From NCBI GenBank assembly GCA_002633025.1, contig NMRB01001902.1, positions 40,895-104,894 on the forward strand: a DNA stretch of 64,000 nucleotides, in the 5' to 3' direction. The notes under the pieces are model-generated. The model was not told the DNA's origin and made no database searches. It saw only the letters and a list, made by a program, of their open reading frames with translations. The first letter of the stretch is position 1, and each line of letters opens with the position of its first letter. Shown piece after piece: positions 32,901 through 35,797 of this stretch. Both the position numbers and the translations under genes were made by a program. The stretch comes from Notospermus geniculatus. Taxonomy: Eukaryota; Nemertea; Pilidiophora; Heteronemertea; Lineidae.

Positions 32901-35166
32901 CTAACCTGTTTAACATCTTTAGGCTTTGCTTGCTGACTTCCGTGCTCGAGGGGGACAGATCCGGTTACTAAATCGTATGGAAGTCCGGGAAAAGTTGAAA
33001 AAAGGAGCTGAGATGAGTGGAGACAGCACGTCTGGCATGTCTGGTGATCCGGTGACAGGACAGGTGGTGAATGAAGTCGGACTCTGCTGGGAGAGGAAAG
33101 TAAGTCGTGTTTATTATGCCCCCGCTCAACAAGTCATATTTATTATGCCCCCGCTCAACTCTGCTTGGAGAGGAAAGTAAGTCATGTTTATTATGCCCCC
33201 GCTCAACTCTGCTGGAGAGGAAAGTAAGTCATGTTTATTATGCCCCCACTCAACAAAGTTGAGATGGGGGCATTATGTTGGTCATGTTGGTAGTGGGTTT
33301 CCGTCATCCGCACTGCTCTTTATTCCGGACTATAACTCAAGAACGGGTTGTCCGATTGGTGTCATATTTCGATGGTGTAATGGGGTTGGGTCAAAGGAGG
33401 TGCCCTATCAATTTTGGTTGCAATCTGATATTCAATATGGCCGCCAGGAAGACATCTTGGATTTTGCATTCTGGACCGTAACTCAAGAACGGGTTGCCCA
33501 ATTTATCTCATAACTGAATGTTGTAATAGGGTGTATTGGTGGGAGGTTCCCTATGGATTTTGTTGTGACCTGATGTTCAATATGGCCGCCAAGAAGACAT
33601 CTTGGATTTTGCATTCCAGACTGTATTAAGTCAGGAAGAATATGTTACCTTTTGACCTTGATGGTGAATTAACACAGCGTATGCACCAGAGCAGGGGCAT
33701 ACTTGCAATCACCCTGATTACGTTATATCTAGTTTATTTATTGAGTTTATTAAAGTGCCACTGTATGCATGAGGTATGCCTCAGTATCCCTCCCCTGGTG
33801 GCGGAATCGGGAACCAACGTGATAAGACTGGTGTCCTGTCCAACTCATACGAAGCCAGTGGTAACACCTACATACATGTGTAGTAACAGACCATTGGATT
33901 TGAAGGGCTATCAGATCCTGAAAAAAACATCAATGCTTATGGGTTCAATTATGCATAATTACCGCCTTGTCCATTCCAGATCGACTGTCTCGACCCGTAT
34001 CAGCATCAACGGATTGCCGTACTCTTCAGCAGCTATTCCTACGTGTCTGCAAATGCTCCAAATGCCTGTATAAACCCCTGGTAAGGTTAAAGCCGCACTG
34101 TATTCAAATGCTCCAAATGCCTGTATAAATCCCTGGTAAGGTTAAAGCTGCACTGTATTCAAATGCTCCAAATGCCTGTATAAATCCCTGGTAAGGTTAA
34201 AGCTGCACTGTATTCAAATGCTCCAAATGCCTGTATAAATCCCTGGTAAGGTTAAAGCCGCACTGTATTCAAATGCTCCAAATGCCTGTATAAATCCCTG
34301 GTAAGGTTAAAGCTGCACTGTATTCATTTCAGAAATTTAGTACAGTGCTCCCTCGGTCTTACGAACCTCGATTTTACGAACTCCCGGATATTATGAACCC
34401 AATGCATAGGTGCTTACTTGTACGTTTCCACCGTACACTGTACGGAAATCCTTGCCAATTGTACGTTGTACGTTTGAAGGTCCCCATCATACGTTTTGGA
34501 GATTTTTGGTCAGTTGTATGCAGAAACATCATGAAATACGTTTAAAAGTAATCGTTCTACGTTTGAAAGTAGGATTTGTAAGGAATAAACGTGACGAAGT
34601 TCACATGTTGTTTTCGTCGTTCTCTACCTCCCACTGAGCCGCCAACTTCACATTATAATTGTACCTAAAAAATGTAGAAAATACCCAAAAATATCAGTCC
34701 ATTCACATATTGTACCCAAAACATTTGCAAAATACACAAACTCAGTCAATTCACATACTGTACCCAAAAGTTTGGCAAAATACACAAACTTTTGAAGAAA
34801 AATACCCAGAAATTTTTTTTGGGGTAAGCAGCACTGCCAATGCCTGGCTCCCAAAATTTCATGACTTGTATGTAATTAGGTCTGTTTTGGTCGACCGCCA
34901 CACACATCTGTTTCTACTTCAGGGTTGTGACGATGGACTACTACGGCTGCAATGACATCACTCTTGGAAACTTCCTCGAACGGTTTTGTTTCCGAGATTC
35001 TTACCTGTGTCCAAGTGAGGTTTGTGGTATGCCTATGACAGATCATATTCGACGGTTCGTACACAACACCGGATGTATCCACATTGTCCTGAAGAAGCTG
35101 GCGTCGGCAGCCCTCGGTTACAGCAGCAACATCGTTATGTGGAATTGGTGTCGGAAATGTAAAAAG
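8852..35166 (+). CDS. PIKFYVE: PIKfyve homologue, 20 exons, C-terminal kinase domain missing
   Basis: Family: 1-phosphatidylinositol 3-phosphate 5-kinase, which converts PI3P to PI(3,5)P2 on endosomes in a complex with VAC14 and FIG4. Twenty exons join in a continuous frame: 8852-8990, 9188-9346, 10411-10535, 10971-11160, 12629-12836, 14228-14342, 17033-17190, 18689-18791, 20126-20237, 21384-21572, 21828-21911, 22861-22978, 24145-24325, 25320-25499, 26223-26363, 27655-27876, 29522-30556, 32923-33099, 33980-34080, 34923-35166. Every donor/acceptor phase matches, giving 3981 nt or about 1327 codons. Order: acidic/serine-rich N-terminus, FYVE finger (about 148-200), DEP (about 320-400), TCP1/Cpn60-like domain (about 570-835), cysteine-rich region (about 1105-1327). 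Animal PIKfyve is about 2000-2100 residues, so the last third including the PIPK catalytic domain is absent. It could be a rearranged pseudogene, or a real gene cut by misassembly. Strong domain conservation favours the latter. Confidence 0.93.
9085..9165 (+). repeat. Short tandem repeat, about 30 bp x3
   Basis: Three diverged copies of GGGCTTCAACCGGGATAGTG-like units occur in intron 1, each ending in TGTAAAA. No function is apparent. Confidence 0.5.
9188..9346 (+). CDS. PIKFYVE: PIKfyve exon 2
   Basis: Acceptor TTGTAATCCAG, donor GCGAAG|GTGAGT, phase 1 to 1. Encodes a lysine/serine/proline-rich linker (KPKTKSPRTSPSKAQLPRSP) followed by an acidic patch rich in D. No domain is recognised; it connects the N-terminus to the FYVE exon. 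Confidence 0.75.
9371..9605. mobile_element. Inverted-repeat element, TTAAAG-type left end
   Basis: The left arm TTAAAGTCTGGCAACATCTA and right arm TAGATGTTGCCAGACTTTAG mirror each other. Inner arms share CCAATGGAATGC. It begins 24 bp after the exon 2 donor. No coding capacity. Confidence 0.65.
10018..10295. repeat. Inverted repeat in intron 2
   Basis: CACTAACCCCTGGCATCAGC near 10019 is inverted near 10275 as GCTGATTCCAGGGGTTAGTG. Flanking sequence also mirrors loosely (CCTCGTTCGAAG and CGAGGTTGTCTGAGCG). Probably a decayed palindromic element. Confidence 0.5.
10411..10535 (+). CDS. PIKFYVE: PIKfyve exon 3
   Basis: Acceptor TTTTTCTTTAG, donor GGTCAG|GTGGGT. Enters in phase 1 and leaves in phase 0. 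Encodes SEGDVSKESSPGYSGVTTVP followed by a basic LRRLGSILDRK stretch just before the FYVE finger. Confidence 0.75.
10971..11160 (+). CDS. PIKFYVE: PIKfyve exon 4: FYVE zinc finger
   Basis: Carries all FYVE hallmarks: YWMPDDTCKDCYECG (WxxD motif and first Cys pairs), RRRHHCRICG (R+HHCR basic motif that contacts PI3P) and FCSRCC. The final Cys pair follows in exon 5 (CTYCC). FYVE fingers recruit PIKfyve to PI3P-positive endosomes. Acceptor GACTTTTCAG, donor ACACAG|GTAGGC. Confidence 0.95.
11276..11516 (+). mobile_element. AGCTCACC-hairpin repeat, copy 2, cut by assembly gap
   Basis: AGCTCACCgtGGTGAGCT hairpin, CCGTCGTCC words, then GATCTGAAACTTGGTACATA and GGCCACCAGGTGGCGGAAAC. It is nearly identical to the copy at 23003. 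The sequence runs into an N gap, so its end is unknown. Confidence 0.6.
11517..11554. other. Assembly gap (N run)
   Basis: A run of undetermined bases directly follows a repeat copy, the usual place for a draft assembly to break. Confidence 0.95.
11940..12230. mobile_element. CGATGTGC palindromic element, partial
   Basis: Shares GGTCACATGATGGAATCATG, GAAGACATCGACAATTTCC and GTTGCTTCCAGTTGAAAGGT with the elements at 4375-4954 and 13658-14165. It ends GGTCGATGTACACTTGGCTT. Only the right half is clear. Confidence 0.5.
12629..12836 (+). CDS. PIKFYVE: PIKfyve exon 5: end of FYVE plus linker
   Basis: Begins GDLRVCTYCCKVVLNYAQ, supplying the last cysteine pair of the FYVE finger and the conserved following helix. 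It continues into a charged linker (LREDLKCLANIENEACAYHE). Acceptor TTTTGTCTTTCAG, donor ACAAG|GTATGT, leaving phase 2. Confidence 0.88.
13356..13435. repeat. Small inverted repeat
   Basis: TAGACTAGTTCCCGCCTTTG near 13356 and the mirrored GGCAAAGACGAGAATCAGTCTA end (to about 13433) form an imperfect hairpin with 24-bp arms in intron 5. Likely a MITE remnant. Confidence 0.4.
13658..14165. mobile_element. CGATGTGC palindromic element, best copy
   Basis: The left end TTAAGCCTAGTGCACATCGA and right end TCGATTTGTGCTAGGCTTTA are inverted. GTTGCTTCCAG and CTGGAAGCAAC flank the inside of each arm. The centre holds CACCTGGTCATGTGATGGAA. It lies just upstream of the exon 6 acceptor tract. Confidence 0.6.
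14228..14342 (+). CDS. PIKFYVE: PIKfyve exon 6
   Basis: Acceptor TTTTCCTCCTTCTCCAG, donor ACACAG|GTAGGA, phase 2 to 0. Encodes SGSLSETLTSKVTPFDITPQ and a basic/hydrophobic NIERRILTQ, the linker between the FYVE and DEP domains. Confidence 0.75.
14349..14575 (+). repeat. 20-bp minisatellite beginning 6 bp after the exon 6 donor
   Basis: About eleven copies of ATGCCCCAAAGGGAGCATGA with single-base variants (ATGCCACAAA, GGGAGCAAGA, AAGGGAGC). It starts almost at the 5' splice site. The minus-strand reading frame through it (HAPFGAF repeats) is an artefact of the repeat. Confidence 0.9.
14580..14695 (-). repeat. GACCCCAA-hairpin element fragment
   Basis: Contains GTTGGGGTCGAAAATTGTGA and GGAGACGACTTTACTTTTAC. 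On the minus strand this matches the end seen at 21611 (GTAAAGTCGTCTCC, then TTTTTGACCCCAA) and is related to the long inverted repeat at 53561-53849. Confidence 0.45.
15021..15318. mobile_element. TTACGCG-word MITE with CAGTACAGGTCAC ends, copy 1
   Basis: Left end CAGTACAGGTCACAATTGAC, right end GTCAGTTGTGACCTATACTG, preceded by TA. The interior is almost wholly GTAACTTACGCG/CGCGTAAGTTAC words in alternating orientation. A near-identical element is at 28038-28303 and a truncated one starts at 26371. Confidence 0.75.
15319..16630. other. Intron 6 stretch, nothing coding recognised
   Basis: It holds an inverted pair: AGAGAGGTTTTCAACTTTAG near 15509 and CCCAAAGTTGAAAACCTCTC near 16551, with TACGAAAGCTATCTTCTTGA mirrored near 16520. 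This suggests a decayed palindromic element of roughly 1.1 kb. Open frames on either strand have no recognisable family. Confidence 0.4.
16637..16992 (+). mobile_element. MITE with AGATGAGAGT / ACTCTCATCT ends, copy 1
   Basis: Starts AGATGAGAGTTTTCCGGGAA and ends TTGAAATGGCACTCTCATCT. A second, about 90% similar copy in the same orientation is at 18133-18648. This copy lacks the palindrome nested in the other, so it serves as an empty site. It ends 40 bp before the exon 7 acceptor. Confidence 0.65.
17033..17190 (+). CDS. PIKFYVE: PIKfyve exon 7: DEP domain, first half
   Basis: Encodes DSAQLRELWNQMQQFEEGIQ then HRLRLRTYHNCFSGKELVDW, the characteristic DEP sequence (TYxxCFSGxELVDWL). Acceptor TTTATTTTTCCAG, donor CACAAG|GTACGT, phase 0 to 2. 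The DEP domain continues in exon 8. Confidence 0.92.
17198..17478 (+). mobile_element. tRNA-Ala-like SINE (family A), copy 1
   Basis: GGAGCCTGATACCCTAGTGG contains a polymerase III A box and GGGTTCGAATCC a B box. The anticodon loop TTAGCAA reads AGC (Ala). A non-tRNA body follows (GCCGTGGTGCCTTGTACCTT) and an AAATACAAATACAA tail. The tRNA acceptor stem is not paired, so it is a SINE, not a tRNA gene. It starts 8 bp after the exon 7 donor. Confidence 0.8.
17574..17780 (-). mobile_element. tRNA-derived SINE (family B), minus-strand copy
   Basis: Read on the minus strand it starts AGCCACGGTGGTGTAGTGGT (A box) with GGGTTCGAATCC-type B box, and ends with GTTCTACTGAAAGGTTTC. The plus-strand relative is at 21922-22128. 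Confidence 0.75.
17800..17985 (-). mobile_element. SINE family A, minus-strand body fragment
   Basis: On the minus strand it carries CCGTGGTGCCTTGTATCTTG, then the GATGGCCTCTTCCGTACTAA and GGGCCAATAATGC body. The tRNA-like head is missing, so it is 5' truncated. Confidence 0.65.
18133..18648 (+). mobile_element. MITE with AGATGAGAGT-type ends, copy 2, interrupted
   Basis: Same sequence as 16637-16992 from CATGAGAGTTTTCTGGGAAT to GACACTCTCATCT. It is split at 18443-18608 by a palindromic insertion in the conserved AATTTCC|GGAATTT site. Confidence 0.65.
18448..18603. mobile_element. TTAGCGCTA palindromic insertion with CCAGG duplication
   Basis: GCCCGGTTTCACGAAACTCA at the left and TGAGTTTCGTGCAACCGGGC at the right are inverted. 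Each side is flanked by CCAGG, while the uninserted paralogue near 16955 reads CCGGG once. A 5-bp duplication is therefore the simplest reading. The arms contain TGTTAAATGACGT and TAGCGCTA words, as at 5649-5806. Confidence 0.7.
18689..18791 (+). CDS. PIKFYVE: PIKfyve exon 8: DEP domain, second half
   Basis: Encodes VQAVGIGQALLDAKLIMGVS and PIFRDGYMLYR, matching the second half of the DEP fold (RxxAVxIGQALLDA...F.D...LYR). Acceptor TTGTTTCGTAG, donor TACAGG|GTAAGT, phase 2 to 0. Confidence 0.9.
18821..19127. mobile_element. Inverted-repeat element after exon 8
   Basis: CATCTTCGATAATCGAAGGC at the left is mirrored by GCCTTCGATTATTGAAGATG at the right. The arms extend about 80 bp, including CACCACTGCGTTACA and ACCGGTCCGCG. 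It begins about 30 bp after the donor and has no coding capacity. Confidence 0.7.
19244..20099. mobile_element. Tigger/pogo-like non-autonomous element, TA duplication
   Basis: CAGTGCTCCCTCGCTCATAC at the left and CGTAATAGCAAGGGGGGACTG at the right form inverted ends flanked by TA (19242-19243, 20100-20101). Another left end sits at 34343. An inverted piece of the same interior (ACGTCATTGACGTCG, GAAACTTC) is at 27210-27560. No transposase frame. Confidence 0.65.
20126..20237 (+). CDS. PIKFYVE: PIKfyve exon 9
   Basis: Encodes AALRESPPESILIDSIILED and EPTWTKDIKQ, a post-DEP linker containing the conserved EPxWxxDI motif. Acceptor ATCTTTTTCCAG, donor CCATG|GTAAGT, phase 0 to 1. Confidence 0.82.
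20240..21383. other. Intron 9, nothing recognised beyond weak repeats
   Basis: CAACGCTAGGTTTCTATCTTGAAA near 20390 resembles the interior of the insertion at 54975-55366. Otherwise no exon, tRNA or strong inverted repeat was recognised. Confidence 0.35.
21384..21572 (+). CDS. PIKFYVE: PIKfyve exon 10
   Basis: Acidic then serine/threonine-rich peptide (DSSYEEEKMSAPIYPDELDG and FCDTFSSTPPYGIG). Acceptor GTGTTATTTCAG, donor GAAAAAA|GTAGGA, phase 1 to 1. Probably a disordered linker. Confidence 0.78.
21611..21690 (+). repeat. GACCCCAATCGGGGTC hairpin element end
   Basis: GTAAAGTCGTCTCCGAAGTT followed by the hairpin GACCCCAATCGGGGTC and TTCCTCAGGCACTTT. It matches the inverted fragment at 14580-14695 and resembles the arms of 53561-53849. 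Confidence 0.45.
21828..21911 (+). CDS. PIKFYVE: PIKfyve exon 11
   Basis: Encodes SLKEGMEPSLLVHQDSTVSR and INEDLLQ. Acceptor GTTTTTTTCCAG, donor CTACAAG|GTAAGT, phase 1 to 1. It is a short linker exon upstream of the W-rich segment in exon 12. Confidence 0.75.
21922..22128 (+). mobile_element. tRNA-derived SINE (family B), plus-strand copy
   Basis: GGAGCCACGGTGGTGTAGTC (A box) and CCCGGGTTCGAATCCCACTG (B box), a body with GGGTACCGGTCGGAAATGCT, and the 3' motif GTTCTACTGAAAGGTTTCTG. It begins about 10 bp after the exon 11 donor. Confidence 0.78.
22128..22268 (+). repeat. CAGCCAGGGTTTGCAG repeat, copy 1
   Basis: From CTTCAGACAGCCAGGGTTTG to GACTGTATGACATC it matches 48764-48903 with few changes (CTTGTCATGAGTGATGCGGC in both). 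Function unknown; the second copy is nested inside another element. Confidence 0.6.
22300..22760. mobile_element. ACCGGAATACACC inverted-repeat element with nested palindrome
   Basis: GAAGACCGGAATACACCAAA near 22312 is inverted near 22728 (TTTGGTGTATTCCGG). A smaller palindrome, GGCGGGTGTTTTCGGCG at 22492 and CGCCGAAAACACCTGTTGCG near 22572, lies inside and contains CCGCCGCCATATTGG. Confidence 0.55.
22861..22978 (+). CDS. PIKFYVE: PIKfyve exon 12
   Basis: Encodes KRGLATEDYPDWWKTINSKP and SADTLAYERLR. Acceptor AATATCTCTACATTTAG, donor TTACG|GTGAGT, phase 1 to 2. It leads into the TCP1/Cpn60-like region. Confidence 0.82.
23003..23345 (+). mobile_element. AGCTCACC-hairpin repeat, copy 3
   Basis: AGCTCACCTGGGGTGAGCT hairpin, then CGTCGTCGTTGTCCGTTAGC and the AACTTGGTACATATATACCC and GGCCACCAGGTGGCGGAAAC module. 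It starts about 20 bp after the exon 12 donor and is near-identical to the copy at 11276. Confidence 0.7.
23402..23794. mobile_element. Long palindromic element (CAATAGCGAGGTTTAGC ends)
   Basis: The left CAATAGCGAGGTTTAGCACC and right GGTGCTAAACCTCGCTATTG ends are perfect inverses. The arms continue through CTTTCCGACTCCGACTTC, CAGTCCGCTG and CATCCTTGATAAAAACGAT. The centre repeats AGTCGTAA/TTACGACT. No coding content. Confidence 0.8.
23811..24108 (+). mobile_element. tRNA-Ala-like SINE (family A), copy 2
   Basis: GGAGCCTGATAGCCTAGTGG, the TTAGCAA loop, GGGTTCGAATCC and the same body and AAATACAAATACAAATAC tail as at 17198. Its first 30 bases are duplicated (GATAGCCTAGTGGTTATCAC occurs twice), a partial head duplication. 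Confidence 0.82.
24145..24325 (+). CDS. PIKFYVE: PIKfyve exon 13: start of the TCP1/Cpn60-like domain
   Basis: Encodes KAQYEHMSMLIKQLLSRDGL, then WAELIQQISRRIAEIVSPDV and DDMDIRQYVQIKK, the conserved entry into the chaperonin-like region. Acceptor TTCTCTTCCAG, donor AAAAAG|GTGGGT, phase 2 to 0. Confidence 0.9.
24578..24825 (-). mobile_element. tRNA-derived SINE (family C), minus-strand copy with (AAT)n
   Basis: On the minus strand it starts GGAGCGCGGTGGCACAATGG and contains GGTTCAATCCCTGGCTGTGC, then GGTTTCTACAGAAAGGTTTC. It ends in an ATT repeat, seen here as AATAATAATAAT at 24578-24598. The plus copy is at 25907. Confidence 0.78.
25320..25499 (+). CDS. PIKFYVE: PIKfyve exon 14: TCP1/Cpn60-like domain
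   Basis: Encodes IPGGQKIQSNIVHGVVCSKH and VAHKRMKQNI, then PRILLLKAAIEYQRIENKFS. The GVVCSKNVAHKRM-type motif is diagnostic of the PIKfyve/Fab1 chaperonin-like domain. Acceptor TTTCCATCCTCAG, donor TTACAG|GTAAGT, phase 0 to 0. Confidence 0.95.
25557..25750. mobile_element. Short palindromic element
   Basis: GCGCACTTCCGCTGAAATCT and TTGAGATTTTGGCGGAAGTG, flanked by TGCAG at both sides, form inverted arms that also include CAACCAGAACCTCG / CGAGGTTGTGGTTG. No coding content. Confidence 0.6.
25907..26158 (+). mobile_element. tRNA-derived SINE (family C), plus-strand copy
   Basis: GGAGCGCGGTGGCATAATGG (A box), CGCGGGTTCGATCCCCGGCC (B box), body motif GTTTCTACAGAAAGGTTTCT, then GCGCTATATAAGAACTCACC and an ATTATTATTATTATA tail. 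The acceptor stem does not pair, so it is not a functional tRNA. Confidence 0.82.
26223..26363 (+). CDS. PIKFYVE: PIKfyve exon 15: TCP1/Cpn60-like domain
   Basis: Encodes EKDFLRNCIAKISSLQPDIL, then MVERTVSRIAQEFLLESGIS and LVLNVKP. The E+xFL...I..L.PD.+..E++V+RIAQ pattern matches PIKfyve. Acceptor TGCCTTCCTCAG, donor AAACCG|GTATGT, phase 0 to 0. Confidence 0.93.
26371..26530 (+). mobile_element. Truncated CAGTACAG MITE abutting the exon 15 donor
   Basis: CAGTACAGAGCAGAATTGAC then CCTAAATTTTCGTAAG and ACGAGCTATGTTACA words follow GTATGTA, whose last TA would be the target site. It matches the left part of 15021-15318; the right end is missing or diverged near 26525. Confidence 0.6.
26535..27200. 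other. Intron 15 low-identity repeats (CGGTG and GTGCG words)
   Basis: The stretch near 26580-26915 contains GCGGTGCGATG-type words mirrored as CATCGCGTGGCACCGC and ends TGTGAACAAGGCTTAAG, like a decayed palindromic element. 26950-27200 repeats GCATGGGGTGCACGG-like words. No exon. Confidence 0.4.
27210..27560 (-). mobile_element. Inverted fragment of the 19244-20099 Tigger-like element
   Basis: On the minus strand it repeats GATCGCAGCGCCGCGTCGTG, the GACGTCATTGACGTC-like segment and the AAAAAAGAAACTTC stretch seen at 19380-19720. No terminal repeats are preserved. Confidence 0.55.
27655..27876 (+). CDS. PIKFYVE: PIKfyve exon 16: TCP1/Cpn60-like domain
   Basis: Encodes SVMERVSRFTQAEVVHSIDG, then LCHNFRMSSFELPNGRTKTL, the FDGCATHLGCTVTLRGAA signature and AELRKV-type helix. 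GCxxxLGCTxxLRG is the most conserved segment of the domain. Acceptor TTTATTTCCAG, donor AGAAAG|GTAAGT, phase 0 to 0. Confidence 0.96.
28038..28303. mobile_element. TTACGCG-word MITE with CAGTACAGGTCAC ends, best copy
   Basis: CAGTACAGGTCACAATTGAC at the left and GTCAATTGTGACCTGTACTG at the right are perfect inverses. TA lies at 28036-28037 and 28304-28305, the duplication expected of Tc1/mariner elements. The 266-bp interior is alternating GTAACTCGCC/GTAACTTACG words. Confidence 0.82.
28464..28703. mobile_element. Palindromic element between TTAA sites
   Basis: TTAA at 28460-28463 then AAGGAGTTAGACGCCGAAGT. The mirrored end ACTTCGGCGTCTAACTCCT is followed by TTAA at 28704-28707. The inner arms share GTGCTGCCACCT in direct order. 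No coding content. Confidence 0.72.
28889..29241. mobile_element. Palindromic element between TTAA sites
   Basis: TTAA at 28885-28888 then ACTCCCTACGCAGTTGTGTA. The right end ACACAACTGCGTAGGGAG precedes TTAA at 29242-29245. The arms also share GTTTGGTCAACAGATGGCG. The long open frame across it is incidental. Confidence 0.72.
29248..29335 (+). mobile_element. SINE family A, 3' fragment
   Basis: GAGTAGCTTGAGATGGCCTC through GGGCCAATAATGCTATGGCT to AAATACAAATAAAAAC equals the 3' body and tail of the copies at 17198 and 23811. The tRNA-like head is absent, consistent with 5' truncation at reverse transcription. Confidence 0.7.
29522..30556 (+). CDS. PIKFYVE: PIKfyve exon 17: end of TCP1 domain, long linker, cysteine-rich region
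   Basis: The largest exon (345 codons). It opens VKGILHFMTYIAYHSKLETS, the terminal helix of the chaperonin-like domain. A roughly 190-residue acidic/serine low-complexity linker follows. It then runs FSTPYLLTEAGCKCTLRSFF with PREVYWS and EWVEPHAFVKQTFTGPIF, the start of the PIKfyve cysteine-rich region. Acceptor TTTTTCTTCCAATCAG, donor AATCAG|GTAAGC, phase 0 to 0. An open frame continues past the donor to 30628 but is not family-like. Confidence 0.93.
30560..32585. other. Intron 17, repeats and no recognised exon
   Basis: CGTATTTTCCTGACTATAAGGC at 30997-31018, with two further TATAAGGCGCA copies nearby, is the known left terminus of a widespread TA-inserting (Tigger-like) DNA transposon family; its right end is not present. 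31434-31462 is a palindrome of two octamer motifs. 31700-31890 has an open frame with no family. Confidence 0.45.
32164..32300 (+). repeat. 67-bp tandem duplication
   Basis: TAGCAATAATGCGAAACACA through TTAGTATGGGA is repeated twice without visible change, so the duplication is recent or an assembly artefact. Confidence 0.8.
32586..32895 (+). repeat. 310-bp direct repeat, copy 1 (PIKfyve intron 17)
   Basis: From TGTTGGTTTGTTTGTGTTTC to ACCCCTCGTGGAGAA it is almost identical to 35486-35797. It contains four GGTCGGGCGG-like words and TTGAAGTTGAAGACAAGTTA. Copy 1 ends less than 30 bp upstream of the exon 18 acceptor. Confidence 0.9.
32923..33099 (+). CDS. PIKFYVE: PIKfyve exon 18: cysteine-rich region
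   Basis: Encodes ALLADFRARGGQIRLLNRME (family motif LADFRARGGxI), then a polar stretch and VGLCWERK. Acceptor TAACATCTTTAG, donor AGGAAA|GTAAGT, phase 0 to 0. Only the first of three tandem donor copies preserves the frame into exon 19. Confidence 0.9.
33081..33230 (+). repeat. PIKFYVE: Tandem triplication of the exon 18 splice donor
   Basis: CTCTGCTNGGAGAGGAAAGTAAGTC occurs with GT at 33100, 33177 and 33224, each followed by TTTATTATGCCCCCGCTCAA. Use of the second or third donor would add 77 or 124 nt and meet a stop or shift the frame. The trailing sequence is the start of the element at 33236. Confidence 0.85.
33236..33640 (+). mobile_element. ATGCCCCC-hairpin interspersed repeat
   Basis: Begins ATGCCCCCACTCAACAAAGTTGAGATGGGGGCAT, a terminal hairpin. 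It continues with ATAACTCAAGAACGGGTTG and CAATATGGCCGCCAGGAAGA modules repeated twice at about 120-bp spacing. The modules resemble those at 44510-44950, linking it to the AGCTCACC family. Confidence 0.6.
33980..34080 (+). CDS. PIKFYVE: PIKfyve exon 19: cysteine-rich region
   Basis: Encodes IDCLDPYQHQRIAVLFSSYS and VSANAPNACINPW. This matches the conserved LNP..HQ...LFSS.S..S.NAP..C..PW of PIKfyve. Acceptor TGTCCATTCCAG, donor ACCCCTG|GTAAGG, phase 0 to 2. Confidence 0.93.
34051..34325 (+). repeat. PIKFYVE: Five 55-bp tandem copies of the exon 19 3' end and donor
   Basis: The unit starts AAATGCTCCAAATGCCTGTA at 34051, 34106, 34161, 34216 and 34271. It spans the last 30 coding bases, the donor CCTGGTAAGG and 25 intron bases. 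Copy 1 has AACCCC where copies 2-5 have AATCCC. The exon frame reads TGG-TAA through any unspliced donor, so only the first donor gives a continuing protein. Confidence 0.95.
34343..34640 (+). mobile_element. Tigger-like left end, partial
   Basis: TA then CAGTGCTCCCTCGGTCTTAC, GAACCTCGATTTTACGAACT matches the left end at 19244. It continues with TACGTT words; no right end is found before exon 20. Confidence 0.5.
34923..35166 (+). CDS. PIKFYVE: PIKfyve exon 20: cysteine-rich region, last exon present
   Basis: Encodes VVTMDYYGCNDITLGNFLER, FCFRDSYLCPSEVCGMPMTD and HIRRFVHNTGCIHIVLKKLA, ending WNWCRKCKK. This matches ..M.FYG.NDLTLG.FLER.CFRPSY.CPS..C..PM..HIRRFVH. Acceptor TTTCTACTTCAG, donor AAAAAG|GTACGA, phase 2 to 0. 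The next expected segment (VTP...SFAKYLEL) is not in the window. Confidence 0.95.
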
Positions 35167-35215
35167 GTACGAAACATCATTGGCTGCAGTGTTCTCACCA
35201 GGCCTTTTAAACAGT

Positions 35216-35396
35216 GTGGTACCACCCTGTTCAAAATTCAGAGGTCATTTTACCACCTTGTTTAAATTTTTACCACCCTGTTTGAAAATGTAATTTGCAA
35301 TGCATTTTCTATTACACCACCCTGTTTGAATTTCACTCCGACCCTGTTTGAATTTCACTCCCACCGTGTTTGAATTTCACTCCCAACCTGTTTAAA
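35216..35396 (+). repeat. CCACCCTGTTTGAATTTCACT degenerate tandem repeat
   Basis: About seven imperfect units of 23-30 bp (ACCACCCTGTTTGAA, ACCCTGTTTGAATTTCACTC) follow exon 20. No coding content. Confidence 0.75.
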
Positions 35397-35485
35397 GGGG
35401 CTGTATACTTAAGGTTGAATTGTCCCAAATAAATTTTTGATTATTTATAATAAAGTGACAAAACCCATTTTCACAGGGTGATTAT

Positions 35486-35797
35486 TGTTGGTTTGTTTGT
35501 GTTTCGCCAGACGCGCTACGGAGTGCTGGCAACGCGACTGGGACGTTGTGATTAGGGTAATTACGGTAAAATAGACGAGTGATAAACAAGCTGGCATGAT
35601 TATAATGGCAATTGAAGTTGAAGACAAGTTAGGGGAGAGTGTGTATATTCCGTAATGGGGTAAAACTGATACGATAAGACTGACTTTTTAAGGTCGGGCG
35701 GCAGCTTTTTATGATCGGGCGGGCATCGTTAGGACGGGCGGTAGTTCGTCAAGGTCGGGCGGCCCGCCCTCGAAAAACCCCTCGTGGAGAAGCCTGT
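35486..35797 (+). repeat. 310-bp direct repeat, copy 2 (between PIKfyve and amnionless)
   Basis: Near-identical to 32586-32895, with a few substitutions and a two-base insertion (TTTTTATGATCGGG). It lies exactly between the last PIKfyve exon and the first amnionless exon, where both genes lose expected exons. Confidence 0.9.
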
